In this document: one piece after another, positions 48,399-57,885 of the stretch
Layout of the letters: each line of letters begins with the position of its first letter
How positions within the stretch are numbered: position 1 is the stretch's first letter
Source of the DNA: Nigerium massiliense
GTDB taxonomy: Bacteria; Actinomycetota; Actinomycetes; Propionibacteriales; Propionibacteriaceae
DNA length: 64,000 nt
Reading direction: 5' to 3'
NCBI RefSeq assembly: GCF_000826085.1
Contig: NZ_CCYM01000003.1
Span: 930,001 to 994,000, forward strand
The notes under the pieces: model-generated
Seen by the model: only the letters and a program-made list of their open reading frames with translations
Databases searched by the model: none
Told to the model about the DNA's origin: nothing
Program-made: the position numbers and the translations under genes

Positions 48399-49862
48399 TC
48401 AGTGGGCGCCGCCGGTCAGCTTCTCGCGCAGGGCCTGCAGGGCCTCGTCGGACGCCAGCGAGCCCTCCGGGGCCGCGGAGTCGCTCGAGCCGCCCGCGGA
48501 GTACGTCGACGCCTTGGCCTGCTGCTCGACCGCGTTGTGGTCGGCCGCCTCGGCCTCCTCGACCTGACGCTTGTGGGCCTCCCAGCGCGCCTGAGCCTCG
48601 GCGTACTGCTGCTCCCACGCCCGCTGCTGCTCCTCGTAGCCGGGCTTCCACTCCTGGGTGTCGGGATCGAAACCCTCGGGGTAGATGTAGTTGCCCTGCT
48701 CGTCGTAGTTGGCGGTCATGCCGTACAGCGACGGATCGAAGTCGTCCGCGGCGACGTCCACGCCCTCGTTCGCCTGCTTCAGCGACAGCGAGATGCGGCG
48801 ACGCTCGAGGTCGATGTCGATGATCTTGACCATGACCTCGTCGTTGACGCTGACGACCTGCTCGGGGATCTCCACGTGGCGCTCGGCCAGCTCGGAGACG
48901 TGCACCAGGCCCTCGATACCCTCCTCGACGCGCACGAACGCGCCGAACGGGACGAGCTTGGTGACCTTACCCGGGACGATCTGCCCGATCTGGTGGGTGC
49001 GGGCGAAGGTCTGCCACGGATCTTCCTGGGTCGCCTTGAGCGACAGCGAGACGCGCTCGCGATCCATGTCGACGTCGAGCACCTCGACGGTGACCTCCTG
49101 GCCGACCTCGACGACCTCGGACGGGTGGTCGATGTGCTTCCAGGACAGCTCCGAGACGTGCACGAGGCCGTCCACACCGCCGAGGTCGACGAACGCGCCG
49201 AAGTTGACGATGGAGGACACGACACCCTTGCGGATCTGGCCCTTCTGCAGCTGGTTGAGGAACGTGTGACGCACCTCGGACTGCGTCTGCTCGAGCCACG
49301 CGCGGCGCGACAGCACCACGTTGTTGCGGTTCTTGTCGAGTTCGATGATCTTCGCCTCGAGCTCCTGGCCCACGTAGGGCTGCAGGTCGCGGACGCGGCG
49401 CATCTCGACCAGGGACGCGGGCAGGAAGCCTCGCAGGCCGATGTCGACGATCAGACCACCCTTGACCACCTCGATGACGCGGCCGGTGACCACGCCGTCC
49501 TCTTCCTTGATCTTCTCGATCGTGCCCCAGGCGCGCTCGTACTGAGCCCGCTTCTTGGACAGGATCAGGCGCCCTTCCTTGTCTTCCTTGGTCTGGACGA
49601 GGGCCTCGATGACATCGCCCACCTCGACGACGTCGAACGGGTCGACGTCATGCTTGATGGAGAGTTCCTTGGAAGGGATGACACCTTCGGTCTTGTAACC
49701 GATGTCGAGCAGGACTTCGTCCCGGTCGACCTTGACGACGGTGCCGGTGACGATGTCACCGTCGTTGAAGTACTTGATTGTGGAGTCGACGGCTGCGGCG
49801 AAATCCTCCGCCGATCCGATGTCGTCGACCGCGACCTGAGCGGCCTCAGGAGAGGAGGTCAT
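48399..49862 (-). CDS. rpsA: 30S ribosomal protein S1
   Basis: 487-aa RNA-binding ribosomal protein with four S1 domains (about 35-105, 120-185, 205-275, 290-360) and an acidic, low-complexity tail. ATG at 49862 gives MTSSPEAAQ; GGAG lies 9 nt upstream and a TACTAT -10 further up. An in-frame extension to 49949 is rejected. Confidence 0.96.
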   Translation of the reverse strand: MTSSPEAAQVAVDDIGSAEDFAAAVDSTIKYFNDGDIVTGTVVKVDRDEVLLDIGYKTEGVIPSKELSIKHDVDPFDVVEVGDVIEALVQTKEDKEGRLILSKKRAQYERAWGTIEKIKEEDGVVTGRVIEVVKGGLIVDIGLRGFLPASLVEMRRVRDLQPYVGQELEAKIIELDKNRNNVVLSRRAWLEQTQSEVRHTFLNQLQKGQIRKGVVSSIVNFGAFVDLGGVDGLVHVSELSWKHIDHPSEVVEVGQEVTVEVLDVDMDRERVSLSLKATQEDPWQTFARTHQIGQIVPGKVTKLVPFGAFVRVEEGIEGLVHVSELAERHVEIPEQVVSVNDEVMVKIIDIDLERRRISLSLKQANEGVDVAADDFDPSLYGMTANYDEQGNYIYPEGFDPDTQEWKPGYEEQQRAWEQQYAEAQARWEAHKRQVEEAEAADHNAVEQQAKASTYSAGGSSDSAAPEGSLASDEALQALREKLTGGAH

Positions 49863-50000
49863 GTAGTAGGGCTCCGAAGTGAATAGTAGGTTTCGTTTGT
49901 TCCGGCGAGATCCGGCGCGTCTTCGTGCACTCCGTCCGGCAGAAGACAAACCTCACCGAACAACAAGCCTATCCGCGCGCCCGGTGCGGGTCAAAAGGGA

Positions 50001-50036
50001 CGACGACGGGCCGCCCCCGGCTCAGGGGACGGCCCG
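50001..50036 (-). terminator. Terminator of the dicarboxylate symporter gene
   Basis: CGACGGGCCG..CCCC and GGGG..CGGCCCGTCG form a stem of about 14 bp with one mismatch. On the minus strand TTTT follows, as in an intrinsic terminator. Confidence 0.7.
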
Positions 50037-50045
50037 TCGGTCGCC

Positions 50046-51401
50046 TCACGCCTGCGCGGCGACCGCCTCGCGACCGGCCAAGGCCGGTGCGACGCCGTTG
50101 TAGACGTCCTCGTCGAGGATGCCGTTGTGCTTGGCGACGATCGTCGGGATGAGCGCCTGGCCGGCGACGTTGGTCGCCGTGCGGGCCATGTCGATGATCG
50201 GGTCGATGGCGAGCAGCAGGCCGACGCCCTCCAGCGGCAGGCCCAGCGTCGACAGCGTCAGGGTCAACATGACGATGGCGCCGGTCAGCCCGGCGGTGGC
50301 CGCCGACCCCACGACCGCGACGAAGGCGATCAGCAGGTAGTGCACGAGGGTCAGCTGGATGCCGAACAGCTGCGCCACGGTGATCGCGGCCAGCGCCGGA
50401 TAGATGGCGGCGCAGCCGTCCATCTTGGTGGTGGCGCCCAGCGGGACGACGAACGACGCGTACTCGGACTGCACGCCGAGCTTCTGCGTCACCGCGCGCT
50501 GCGTGATCGGGATGCTGCCGACGGAAGAGCGGGAGACGAACGCGAACGTGATGGCCTCCCAGGCGCCGGCGAAGAACCGCCGCACCGACAACCCGTTGAG
50601 CTTGAGCAGCAGCGGGTAGAGCCCGAACATCACCAGCGCGCAGCCGACGTAGACGTCGACGGTGAACACGCCGAGGGGCGCGACGAGGTCCCAGCCGTAG
50701 GTGGCCACGGCGCGGCCGATCAGCGCGGCCGAGCCGTACGGGGCCAGCAGGATGACCCACCACACGAGCTTCTGCAGCACCTCGAGCACCGACCGGGCGA
50801 CGTCGATGAACGGCTTGGCGGGGTCGCCGACGGCGAGCGCACCGGCGCCCAGGGCGATGCCGAGGACGACCAGCTGCAGGACGTTGAAGTTCACGGTGGA
50901 CGACACCGCGCCGTCCTCGAGGGTGGTGGTGACGCCGAGGCCGAGGAAGTTGCTCGGCACCAGCGACTTCAGGAAGTCGAGCCACGTGCCCTGGGTGTCG
51001 ACCGCGTGCGCGCCGGCGGTGCCGATGGTCGCGCTGGCGCCGGGGTTGGTCAGCAGTCCGAGCGCGATGCCGATCGCCACCGAGATGGCCGCCGTGATGG
51101 CGAACCAGATCAGCGTTTGGACGGCCAGCCGCGCGGCGTTCGTCACCTGCCGCAGCTGGGTGATGGAGACGATGAGCGCGGTCAGGACGAGCGGCACGAC
51201 GATCACGCGCAGCAACTGGACGAAGATCGTCCCGATGGTCGACAGCGTGGTGGTGAGCCAATCGAGGGAGTAGGCGCGGGCGAGGGCGCCGAGGACGATG
51301 CCGACGGCCAGGCCGATCAGCACCTGGGCCCAGAAGGGGACGGTGCGCCGCCGCGACGAGGATGCGTCCTTCGTCGCGGGCGCGGCAGAAGAGGTGGACA
51401 T
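50046..51401 (-). CDS. Dicarboxylate/amino acid:cation symporter
   Basis: 451-aa DAACS-family carrier (GltP/DctA-like) for glutamate, aspartate or C4-dicarboxylates with Na+ or H+. Eight membrane segments and two re-entrant loops; SSVGSIPITQRAV is the first serine-rich hairpin motif and TKMDGCAAIYPALA the cation-binding TM7 motif. ATG at 51401; its AAAGG is somewhat far. The divergent gap to 51671 is about 270 nt. Confidence 0.88.
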   Translation of the reverse strand: MSTSSAAPATKDASSSRRRTVPFWAQVLIGLAVGIVLGALARAYSLDWLTTTLSTIGTIFVQLLRVIVVPLVLTALIVSITQLRQVTNAARLAVQTLIWFAITAAISVAIGIALGLLTNPGASATIGTAGAHAVDTQGTWLDFLKSLVPSNFLGLGVTTTLEDGAVSSTVNFNVLQLVVLGIALGAGALAVGDPAKPFIDVARSVLEVLQKLVWWVILLAPYGSAALIGRAVATYGWDLVAPLGVFTVDVYVGCALVMFGLYPLLLKLNGLSVRRFFAGAWEAITFAFVSRSSVGSIPITQRAVTQKLGVQSEYASFVVPLGATTKMDGCAAIYPALAAITVAQLFGIQLTLVHYLLIAFVAVVGSAATAGLTGAIVMLTLTLSTLGLPLEGVGLLLAIDPIIDMARTATNVAGQALIPTIVAKHNGILDEDVYNGVAPALAGREAVAAQA

Positions 51402-51670
51402 GAAGGATCAGGACCTTTCGAGAGCCTGGGGTGGATGGGGTTGCGCAGGACGATCAGGACCGACAGCTCGCGCTGCGGTCGCGGCAGAAGTCGACCTCGA
51501 GTCGACGCCAGAACGCGGACATACCCCTGTGCCTCTCGTTTGCAGGATGTTCATCGAACAACGTCGACGCCGCTTAGAACATTCCCCGGGTTGTCGACGC
51601 GCATCCCAGGGGCCCGGCTGCTGGGCTAGCGTGGACCCAGGTCGATACCAACCAGAGCAAGGAGCGAGCG
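51402..51670. other. Intergenic region between symporter and maltokinase-cap gene
   Basis: About 270 bp between divergent genes. Holds the TAGCGT box (51627-51632) of the plus-strand gene and the symporter promoter, not pinned down. No ORF with coding third-position bias was recognised. Confidence 0.5.
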
Positions 51671-52237
51671 ATGAGCGGCACCGCCGATGTGCACCCCGAA
51701 GCAGTCATCACCCCCAGCAAGCTGGACGTCGTCAAGGCGTGGCTTCCCAACCAGTCCTGGTTCGCCGGGGACACCGGCGACGTGACCCAGGTCGCGCACT
51801 GCCGCTTCGTCGATCCCGACGGCGAGGTCGGTATCGAGACGCTTCTGCTGCACTCGGGCGGCGTCACCTACCAGGTCCCGCTCACGTACCGCGGCGAGGC
51901 CCTCGACGGCGCCGACGAGTACCTGCTGGGCACCATGGACCATTCGCTCCTCGGCAAGCGCTGGGTTTACGACGCGACGGGCGACCCCGTCTACGTCGAG
52001 GAGCTCATCCGCGTGATCCGCGAGGGCGACAACCAGGCCGCGATGTCCAGCGGCGAAGAGGACATGTCCGTGCGCGGCTCCGGCGCCGAGCCGGTGGCGA
52101 ACTCCAGCGGCACCGCGCGGCTCGCGCGCGTCCTGGACGACGAGCACGCGCTGCCCACCCGGGTCGTCGGGAACCTCACCGGCACCTGGACCGAAGACGG
52201 CGCCGAGCGCACCGCGGTGCTCGCCACCCTGCACTAA
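51671..52237 (+). CDS. Maltokinase N-terminal cap-like protein
   Basis: 188-aa protein with the fold of the N-cap of maltokinase (Mak/Pep2): KLDVVKAWLPNQSWFAGD, then FVDPDGEVGIETLLL and VPLTYRG. No kinase domain follows. Often annotated as a glucan-branching-like protein; role unknown. AAGGAGCGAGCG before the ATG; TAGCGT at 51627-51632 as promoter. Confidence 0.8.
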   Translation: MSGTADVHPEAVITPSKLDVVKAWLPNQSWFAGDTGDVTQVAHCRFVDPDGEVGIETLLLHSGGVTYQVPLTYRGEALDGADEYLLGTMDHSLLGKRWVYDATGDPVYVEELIRVIREGDNQAAMSSGEEDMSVRGSGAEPVANSSGTARLARVLDDEHALPTRVVGNLTGTWTEDGAERTAVLATLH

Positions 52238-52249
52238 GTCCCGGCAACC

Positions 52250-52281
52250 GGCCCCGGACGCGCGCGGTCGCGTCCGGGGCC
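52250..52281. terminator. Bidirectional terminator between cap gene and polA
   Basis: GGCCCCGGACGCG - CGCGGT - CGCGTCCGGGGCC: perfect 13-bp stem between convergent genes. Confidence 0.7.
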
Positions 52282-52312
52282 GTCGTGTGTCCGGCTCCGC
52301 GCGCGTTCCCGC

Positions 52313-55009
52313 TCAGTGCGCCGCGTCGTGCCAGGACCGTCCCACGCCGACGGAGACGTCCAGCGGGACGGCCAGGTCCATCGCGTGGCCCATGCGGTCG
52401 CGCACCAGCGTCTCCAGCGCCTCCCGCTCGCCGGGCGCGATCTCGAAGACGAGCTCGTCGTGCACCTGCAGCAGCATCCTGGAGGCCAGCCCCTCCTGGG
52501 CCAGCGCGGCCTCGACGTCGAGCATCGCGACCTTGATGATGTCGGCCGCCGACCCTTGGATCGGGGCGTTGAGCGCCATCCGCTCGGCCATCTCGCGGCG
52601 CTGCCGGTTGGACGACGTCAGGTCGGGCAGGTAGCGCCGACGGCCGAGCAGGGTTTCGGTGTAGCCGGTGCGCCGGGCCCGGTCGACGACCTCGCTCAGG
52701 TAGTCGCGGACGTGGCCGAACCGCTGGAAGTACTCGTCCATCAGCCCGCGCGCCTCCGCGGTGGAGATGCGCAGCTGCCCCGACAACCCGAACGCCGACA
52801 GCCCGTAGGCCAAGCCGTAGTTCATCGCCTTGATCTTCGCGCGCTGCTCCCCCGACACCTCGGCCGGGTCGACGCCGAAGACGCTCGCCGCCGTCGCGGA
52901 GTGGAAGTCGGCGCCCGAGTTGAACGCCTCGATGAGAGCCGCGTCCTCGGAGACGTGCGCCATGATGCGCATCTCGATCTGGCTGTAGTCGGCGCTCATC
53001 AGGTCGTCGAACCCGGCCCCCACCACGAACGCCTCACGGATGCGGCGGCCGGCCTCGGTGCGGATCGGGATGTTCTGCAGGTTCGGGTCGGTCGACGACA
53101 GGCGTCCGGTCGCGGCGATCGTCTGGCTGTACGTGGTGTGGATGCGGCCGTCGTCCGCGATGGACTTCTGCAGCCCCTCGACGGTCTGGCGCAGCCGGAT
53201 CTGGTCGCGGTGCCGCAGCAGGTGCGCCAGGAACGGGTGCTCGGTCTTGGCGTACAGCCCGGCCAGGGCGTCCGCGTCGGTGGTGTAGCCCGTGCGGGTC
53301 CGGCGGGTCTTCGGCATGCCGAGCTCGTCGAACAGGACGGCCTGCAGCTGCTTCGGCGAGCCCAGGTTGATCGGCTTGCCGAGCACCTCGAAGGCGTCGG
53401 CCTCGGCCTGGCGCACCTCGGCGTCGAACTCGGAGTACAGCGAGTCGAGCTGGTCGGCGTCCACCGCGACGCCGAGCCGCTCCATCGTCGCGAGCGTCCG
53501 CGACAGGGGCAGTTCCACCTCCTGCAGCAGCGGCGTCCCGCCGTGCTCGGCGAGCTCGGAGTCCAGCACCCCGGCGAGCTCGTGGACCGCCGCCGCCCGC
53601 ACCATGGCGTCGGCGCCGGCGTTGTCGTCGGCGAAGTCGAGCGCCAGCTGGCCGTCGTCCGCCGCGCCGTCGGAGCCGTCCACCGCGAGCTCGCGCTTGA
53701 GGTGACGCAGCGAGAGATCGGCCAGGTCGAAGACCCGCTGGTCGGGACGCAGCAGGTAGGCGGCCAGCTGCGTGTCGCTGACCAGGCCCTGCAGATCCCA
53801 GCCGCGCGCCCAGATCGCCAGAAGCGGGCCCTTCGCGTCATGCATGACCTTCGGGCGCGCCGGGTCCGCCAGCCAAGCGGCCAGCGCGGCGTCGTCCGCG
53901 GGCGTGATCGTCGTCACGTCCAGCCAGGCGGCGGCGTGGTCGTCGGCCGCCAGCGCGAGCCCGGTCAGGTCGCCCGATCCGGCCCGCCACGTGCCCTGCG
54001 GGTACAGCGCGACTGTGCCGGCACCGTGGGCGTCCAGCCAGCCGGCCAGATCGCCGGGCGCGAGCACGGCGCCGTGCAGGTCGAAGCCGCCGCTGGGCTC
54101 CTCCTCGCTCTCGGGCAGGGTCTCCAGCAGCCGGTCGCGCAGCACGCGGAACTCGAGGCTGTCGAACAGCGTGTGGACGGCCTCCCGGTTCCAGTCGCGG
54201 CGCTCCAGGTCCCCGAGCCCGACCGGCAGCGCCAGGTCGCCGACCAGCGCGTTGAGTTCGCGGTTGCGGGTCACGTCGTGGAGGTGGGCGCGCAGCGAGT
54301 CGCCGACCTTGCCCTTGATCTCGTCGGCGTGCCGCACCACGTTCTCGAGGCCGTCATAGTTCGCCAACCACTTGGCCGCCGTCTTCGGCCCCACGCCCGG
54401 GACGCCAGGCAGGTTGTCCGACGTCTCCCCCACCAGCGCGGCCAACTCGGGGTAGCGCTTCGGCGGCACCAGGTACTTCTCCTCCACCGCCTCGGGGGTC
54501 AGCCGCATGAGGTCGGAGACACCCTTGCGCGGGTACAGCACCGTCGTGTTGTCGTCGACGAGCTGCAGGGAGTCGCGATCGCCGGTGCAGATCAGGGTCG
54601 ACCAGTTCGCCGCGCCGGCCTGCCGCGACAGCGTCGCGATGATGTCGTCAGCCTCGAAGCCGTCGAGCTCCAGGTGGACGATGTTGAGGGCGTCCAGCAC
54701 TTCCTTGATCAGATCCACCTGGCCGCGGAACTCGTCCGGGGACGCCGCGCGGTTCGCCTTGTACGCCGCGTAGCTCTCGGCGCGGAACGTCTGCCGTGAG
54801 ACGTCGAACGCCACCGCGAGGTGCGTGGGCTGCTCGTCGCGCAGCACGTTGATGAGCATCGACGTGAAGCCGTAGACCGCGTTCGTGTGCTGGCCCGTGC
54901 TCGTGGAGAAGTTCTCCACGGGGAGCGCGAAGAACGCCCGGTACGCCACCGAGTGCCCGTCGATGAGCAGGAGGCGGGGCGTGCTGGTCTCGTTCTGCGT
55001 CGCTGTCAC
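52313..55009 (-). CDS. polA: DNA polymerase I
   Basis: Replication/repair polymerase, 898 aa. N-terminal 5' nuclease (DGHSVAYRAFFA, FEADDIIAT, TGDRDSLQLV), a degraded proofreading domain lacking the DxE pair (as in other actinobacteria), and the polymerase: SADYSQIEMRI, YGLAYGLS, QVHDELVFE. GTG at 55009 is 6 nt below TAGAGT. Interlocked with the thioesterase promoter. Confidence 0.96.
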   Translation of the reverse strand: MTATQNETSTPRLLLIDGHSVAYRAFFALPVENFSTSTGQHTNAVYGFTSMLINVLRDEQPTHLAVAFDVSRQTFRAESYAAYKANRAASPDEFRGQVDLIKEVLDALNIVHLELDGFEADDIIATLSRQAGAANWSTLICTGDRDSLQLVDDNTTVLYPRKGVSDLMRLTPEAVEEKYLVPPKRYPELAALVGETSDNLPGVPGVGPKTAAKWLANYDGLENVVRHADEIKGKVGDSLRAHLHDVTRNRELNALVGDLALPVGLGDLERRDWNREAVHTLFDSLEFRVLRDRLLETLPESEEEPSGGFDLHGAVLAPGDLAGWLDAHGAGTVALYPQGTWRAGSGDLTGLALAADDHAAAWLDVTTITPADDAALAAWLADPARPKVMHDAKGPLLAIWARGWDLQGLVSDTQLAAYLLRPDQRVFDLADLSLRHLKRELAVDGSDGAADDGQLALDFADDNAGADAMVRAAAVHELAGVLDSELAEHGGTPLLQEVELPLSRTLATMERLGVAVDADQLDSLYSEFDAEVRQAEADAFEVLGKPINLGSPKQLQAVLFDELGMPKTRRTRTGYTTDADALAGLYAKTEHPFLAHLLRHRDQIRLRQTVEGLQKSIADDGRIHTTYSQTIAATGRLSSTDPNLQNIPIRTEAGRRIREAFVVGAGFDDLMSADYSQIEMRIMAHVSEDAALIEAFNSGADFHSATAASVFGVDPAEVSGEQRAKIKAMNYGLAYGLSAFGLSGQLRISTAEARGLMDEYFQRFGHVRDYLSEVVDRARRTGYTETLLGRRRYLPDLTSSNRQRREMAERMALNAPIQGSAADIIKVAMLDVEAALAQEGLASRMLLQVHDELVFEIAPGEREALETLVRDRMGHAMDLAVPLDVSVGVGRSWHDAAH

Positions 55010-55015
55010 ACGGCG

Positions 55016-55025
55016 ACTCTAGTCT
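55016..55025. promoter_or_regulatory. Interlocked divergent -10 boxes: polA and thioesterase
   Basis: Sequence ACTCTAGTCT contains TAGAGT on the minus strand (55016-55021, 6 nt before polA GTG) and TAGTCT on the plus strand (55020-55025, 7 nt before the thioesterase GTG), sharing 2 bp. Each -35 falls within the other gene's first codons. Confidence 0.6.
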
Positions 55026-55032
55026 GGGTGCT

Positions 55033-55461
55033 GTGACCGAGCTACCTGAGTGGATGGGCCCGCTGTCCAGCGCCCTGGACGACAAGATGGGCCTCGAACT
55101 GACCGAGGTGACCCCGCGGCGCGCGTGCGGAAACCTGCCCGTCGAAGGCAACACCCAACCGTTCGGCTATTGGCACGGTGGGGCGTCCTGCGTTCTGGCA
55201 GAGACCCTGGGCTCGCTCGCCGCGGCGGCCGAGGTCGGGCCCCGCGGGGTTGTGTTCGGCGTCGACATCAACGCCACCCATCACCGCGCCGTGCGATCCG
55301 GGCGCGTGTACGGCACCGCGACCGCGCTGTTCGTCGGGGGGACGCTGGCCACCTACGACGTCGTCATCACCGACGAAGACGGGCAGCGCCTGTGCACCGC
55401 CCGTCTCACTTGCGCCCTGCGCCGCCCGAAGGGACCGCGCGACCAGGGGGCAACGTCTTAG
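55033..55461 (+). CDS. PaaI-type hotdog thioesterase
   Basis: 142-aa hotdog-fold acyl-CoA thioesterase of the PaaI/YdiI group. WHGGASCVLAETLGS holds the active-site region (the acidic residue E59 in LAETLGS). GTG at 55033 is 7 nt below TAGTCT. Substrate unknown. Confidence 0.87.
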   Translation: MTELPEWMGPLSSALDDKMGLELTEVTPRRACGNLPVEGNTQPFGYWHGGASCVLAETLGSLAAAAEVGPRGVVFGVDINATHHRAVRSGRVYGTATALFVGGTLATYDVVITDEDGQRLCTARLTCALRRPKGPRDQGATS

Positions 55462-55464
55462 GAC

Positions 55465-56118
55465 CTAGGCCTCGTCGTCGACGTCCTTGGCCCGGGACTT
55501 CTTCTTGGGCTTCGACTCCAGCTTCGTGTGGTCGATGACGCTCTCGGCGACCTCGCGCATCGACTTGCGCAGGTCCATGGCGGTCTTCTGGATCCAGCGG
55601 AAGGCCTCGGGCTCGCTGAGCCCCAGCCCCTCCATCAGCAGGCCCTTCGCGTGGTCGACGGCCTTGCGCGACTCGAGGCGCTCGTTGAGGTCGAGCACCT
55701 CCTCCTCGACAGCGCGGATCTCGGCGTAACGGGCCATCGCCAGCTCGATCGCCGGCACGACGTCGGAGCTGTCGAACGGCTTGACGACGTACGCCATCGC
55801 GCCGGCCTCGCGCGCCCGGTCAACCAGTTCGCGCTGGCTGAACGCCGTCAGCATCACGACGGGAGCGATGCGGTCGTTGGCGATCTCCTTGGCGGCGGTG
55901 ATGCCGTCCATCTTCGGCATCTTGACGTCCATGACGACCAGGTCGGGCTTCAGCTCACGCGCCAGCGCGAGAGCCTCCTCACCGTCGCCGGCCTCGCCCA
56001 CCACGTCGTAACCCTCGCCGGCGAGGAGTTCGATCAGGTCGAGGCGGATCAGCGCCTCGTCCTCGGCCACCAGCACACGGCGACGGGCGGCGGCCTCGGG
56101 CTTTTCTTCGGAACTCAC
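55465..56118 (-). CDS. pdtaR: ANTAR-type response regulator PdtaR
   Basis: Receiver domain (DD at 20ff, phospho-Asp D64 in VVMDVKMPK, K in VVKPFD) plus C-terminal ANTAR RNA-binding domain (AVDHAKGLLMEGLGLSEPEAFRWIQKTAMDLR). 217 aa from GTG at 56118, which has GAAGAGG 7 nt upstream; the longer form from 56154 is possible. Works with a sensor kinase, not in the window. Confidence 0.9.
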   Translation of the reverse strand: MSSEEKPEAAARRRVLVAEDEALIRLDLIELLAGEGYDVVGEAGDGEEALALARELKPDLVVMDVKMPKMDGITAAKEIANDRIAPVVMLTAFSQRELVDRAREAGAMAYVVKPFDSSDVVPAIELAMARYAEIRAVEEEVLDLNERLESRKAVDHAKGLLMEGLGLSEPEAFRWIQKTAMDLRKSMREVAESVIDHTKLESKPKKKSRAKDVDDEA

Positions 56119-56243
56119 GGATTGACCTCTTCCTACGGCTTCGGTGTCGCTCACAGCTTAGTTGGCGACTCCGTGCCTCGAGCGTACGGCGCGACCCCTC
56201 GATGCGGAGGTCCGCGGGCTATTGTGGCAGAATGTTGCCTCCT

Positions 56244-56326
56244 GCCGGGGTGGCGGAATGGTAGACGCGGACGGCTCAAACCCGTCTGGCTGCAAGGCCT
56301 TAGGGGTTCGACTCCCCTTCCCGGTA
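56244..56326 (+). tRNA. tRNA-Leu (anticodon CAA)
   Basis: 83-nt cloverleaf. Acceptor GCCGGGG pairs with TCCCGGT (two G-U), anticodon arm GACGG-CTCAAAC-CCGTC with CAA at 56277-56279, variable arm of leucine type, T arm AGGGG-TTCGACT-CCCCT, discriminator A. CCA is not encoded. TATTGT at 56220-56225 may be the -10. Confidence 0.95.
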
Positions 56327-56353
56327 CGGCACTCGCCGACGATCCGGCGAAAG

Positions 56354-56388
56354 AAGGGGTGGGGACGCGGTGCGCGTCCCCACCCCTT
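56354..56388. terminator. Bidirectional terminator between tRNA-Leu and pyk
   Basis: AAGGGGTGGGGACGC and GCGTCCCCACCCCTT form a perfect 15-bp stem with loop GGTGC. Sits between convergent transcripts. Confidence 0.75.
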
Positions 56389-56405
56389 CGGCCGTCTCGC
56401 GGAGG

Positions 56406-57821
56406 TCAGGAGATCTGCGCCACCCGCAGCGAGTTGGTCTTGCCGGCGCTGTGCTTCGGGTTGCCGGCCACGATGACGACCTTGTCGCCCGTGCTGACCA
56501 TCTCCTCCTGCACCAGGGTCTCCTGCACCGACTCGACCATGGCGTCGATGGTGTTGAACTCCGGCGTCGTCCACGCCTTCACGCCCCAGGCCAGCGTCAT
56601 CCACTGGCTGGTCTCGGGGCTGGGGCTGAACGCGCAGACCTGGATGGCCGACCGCAGCCGCGTCAGGCGCAGGGCCGTGTCGCCGGACTTGGTGAACGCC
56701 ACCAGGTACTTCGCCCCGACGCGCTCGGCGACCTCGACGGCGGCCTTCGCGATGATGCCGGACGTGGTATGCGGGTTCCAGTCGATGTGCGAGATGTCGC
56801 GGGTGCTGACCTCTTCGATCGTGTTGATGATGCGCGACATCGTCTCGACGGTCTCGATGGGCCACCGGCCGACCGCCGTCTCGCCCGACAGCATCACGGC
56901 GTCGGCGCCGTCCAACACCGCGTTCGCGACATCGGACGCCTCGGCGCGCGTCGGGCGCGGGGCCGAGATCATCGACTCGAGCATCTGCGTCGCGACGATG
57001 ACCGGCTTGGCCATGCGACGCGCGCCCGCGATGATGCGCTTCTGCACCGCCGGGACGTCCTCGAGCGGAAGCTCCACGCCCAGGTCGCCGCGGGCGACCA
57101 TGAAGGCGTCGAAGGCGTCCAGGACCTCGTCGAGCGAGTCGACGGCCTGCGGCTTCTCGATCTTGGCGATGACAGGGACGCGGCGGCCCTCCTCGTCCAT
57201 GATCGCGTGGACGTCGTCGATGTCGGCGGGCGAGCGGACGAACGACAGGGCGATCATGTCCACGCCGTGCCGCAGGGCCCAGCGCAGGTCCTCCTTGTCC
57301 TTCTCGGTCAGCGCCGGGACGCTGACGGCGACGCCGGGCAGGTTGATGCCCTTGTGGTCGCTGACGGTGCCGCCGACGAGGACCTCGGTGACGACGTCGG
57401 TGTCGGTGACCTCGATCGCGCGCAGCGCGATCGCGCCGTCGTTGATGAGGATGGGCTCGCCCGGGGTGACGTCGTTGGTGAGGGTGTGGAGGGTGGTGGA
57501 ACAGATGTCCTTCGTGCCGGGCACGTCACGGGTCGTGATCGTGAACCGGTCGCCGGGGGCGAGCTCCTGCGGCCCGTCCGCGAAGGTACCGAGCCGGATC
57601 TTCGGGCCCTGGAGGTCGGCGAAGATGCCCACCGGGCGGCCCACCGCGCTGGCGGCGTCCCGCACCTTCGTCAGGCGATCAAGATGGTCGTCGTAGTTGC
57701 CGTGGCTCATGTTGAGCCGCGCGACGTTCATCCCCGCGCGGACCAACGCCTCGATGGTTTCGGACGTCTCCGTGGCGGGGCCGAGAGTGCAGACGATTTT
57801 GGCTTTGCGAACGTTAGGCAC
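56406..57821 (-). CDS. pyk: Pyruvate kinase
   Basis: Final ATP-forming step of glycolysis. 471 aa: KIVCTLGPAT start, MNVARLNMSHG, FVRSPADIDDV, and the active-site IAKIEKPQAVDSLDEVLDAFD with VARGDLGVE. GTG at 57821 is 6 nt below TAGGGT, the leaderless pattern. Confidence 0.95.
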   Translation of the reverse strand: MPNVRKAKIVCTLGPATETSETIEALVRAGMNVARLNMSHGNYDDHLDRLTKVRDAASAVGRPVGIFADLQGPKIRLGTFADGPQELAPGDRFTITTRDVPGTKDICSTTLHTLTNDVTPGEPILINDGAIALRAIEVTDTDVVTEVLVGGTVSDHKGINLPGVAVSVPALTEKDKEDLRWALRHGVDMIALSFVRSPADIDDVHAIMDEEGRRVPVIAKIEKPQAVDSLDEVLDAFDAFMVARGDLGVELPLEDVPAVQKRIIAGARRMAKPVIVATQMLESMISAPRPTRAEASDVANAVLDGADAVMLSGETAVGRWPIETVETMSRIINTIEEVSTRDISHIDWNPHTTSGIIAKAAVEVAERVGAKYLVAFTKSGDTALRLTRLRSAIQVCAFSPSPETSQWMTLAWGVKAWTTPEFNTIDAMVESVQETLVQEEMVSTGDKVVIVAGNPKHSAGKTNSLRVAQIS

Positions 57822-57827
57822 GACCCG

Positions 57828-57833
57828 ACCCTA
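57828..57833 (-). promoter_or_regulatory. -10 box TAGGGT of pyk
   Basis: Ends 6 nt before the pyk GTG at 57821; no Shine-Dalgarno. Confidence 0.5.
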
Positions 57834-57885
57834 GCGATTCGGGCCCTCTCTCGGCACCTCGTGGCCCGGGGTTGTCCGGTGATTG

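Noticed and set aside
52313..53841. Search for a proofreading DxE motif in PolA
   Set aside because: Not present; normal for actinobacterial PolA, so not reported as a finding.
56154..56158. GTG at 56154 as pdtaR start
   Set aside because: It sits right at a TAAGCT box; GTG 56118 has a good ribosome site and keeps the whole receiver domain.
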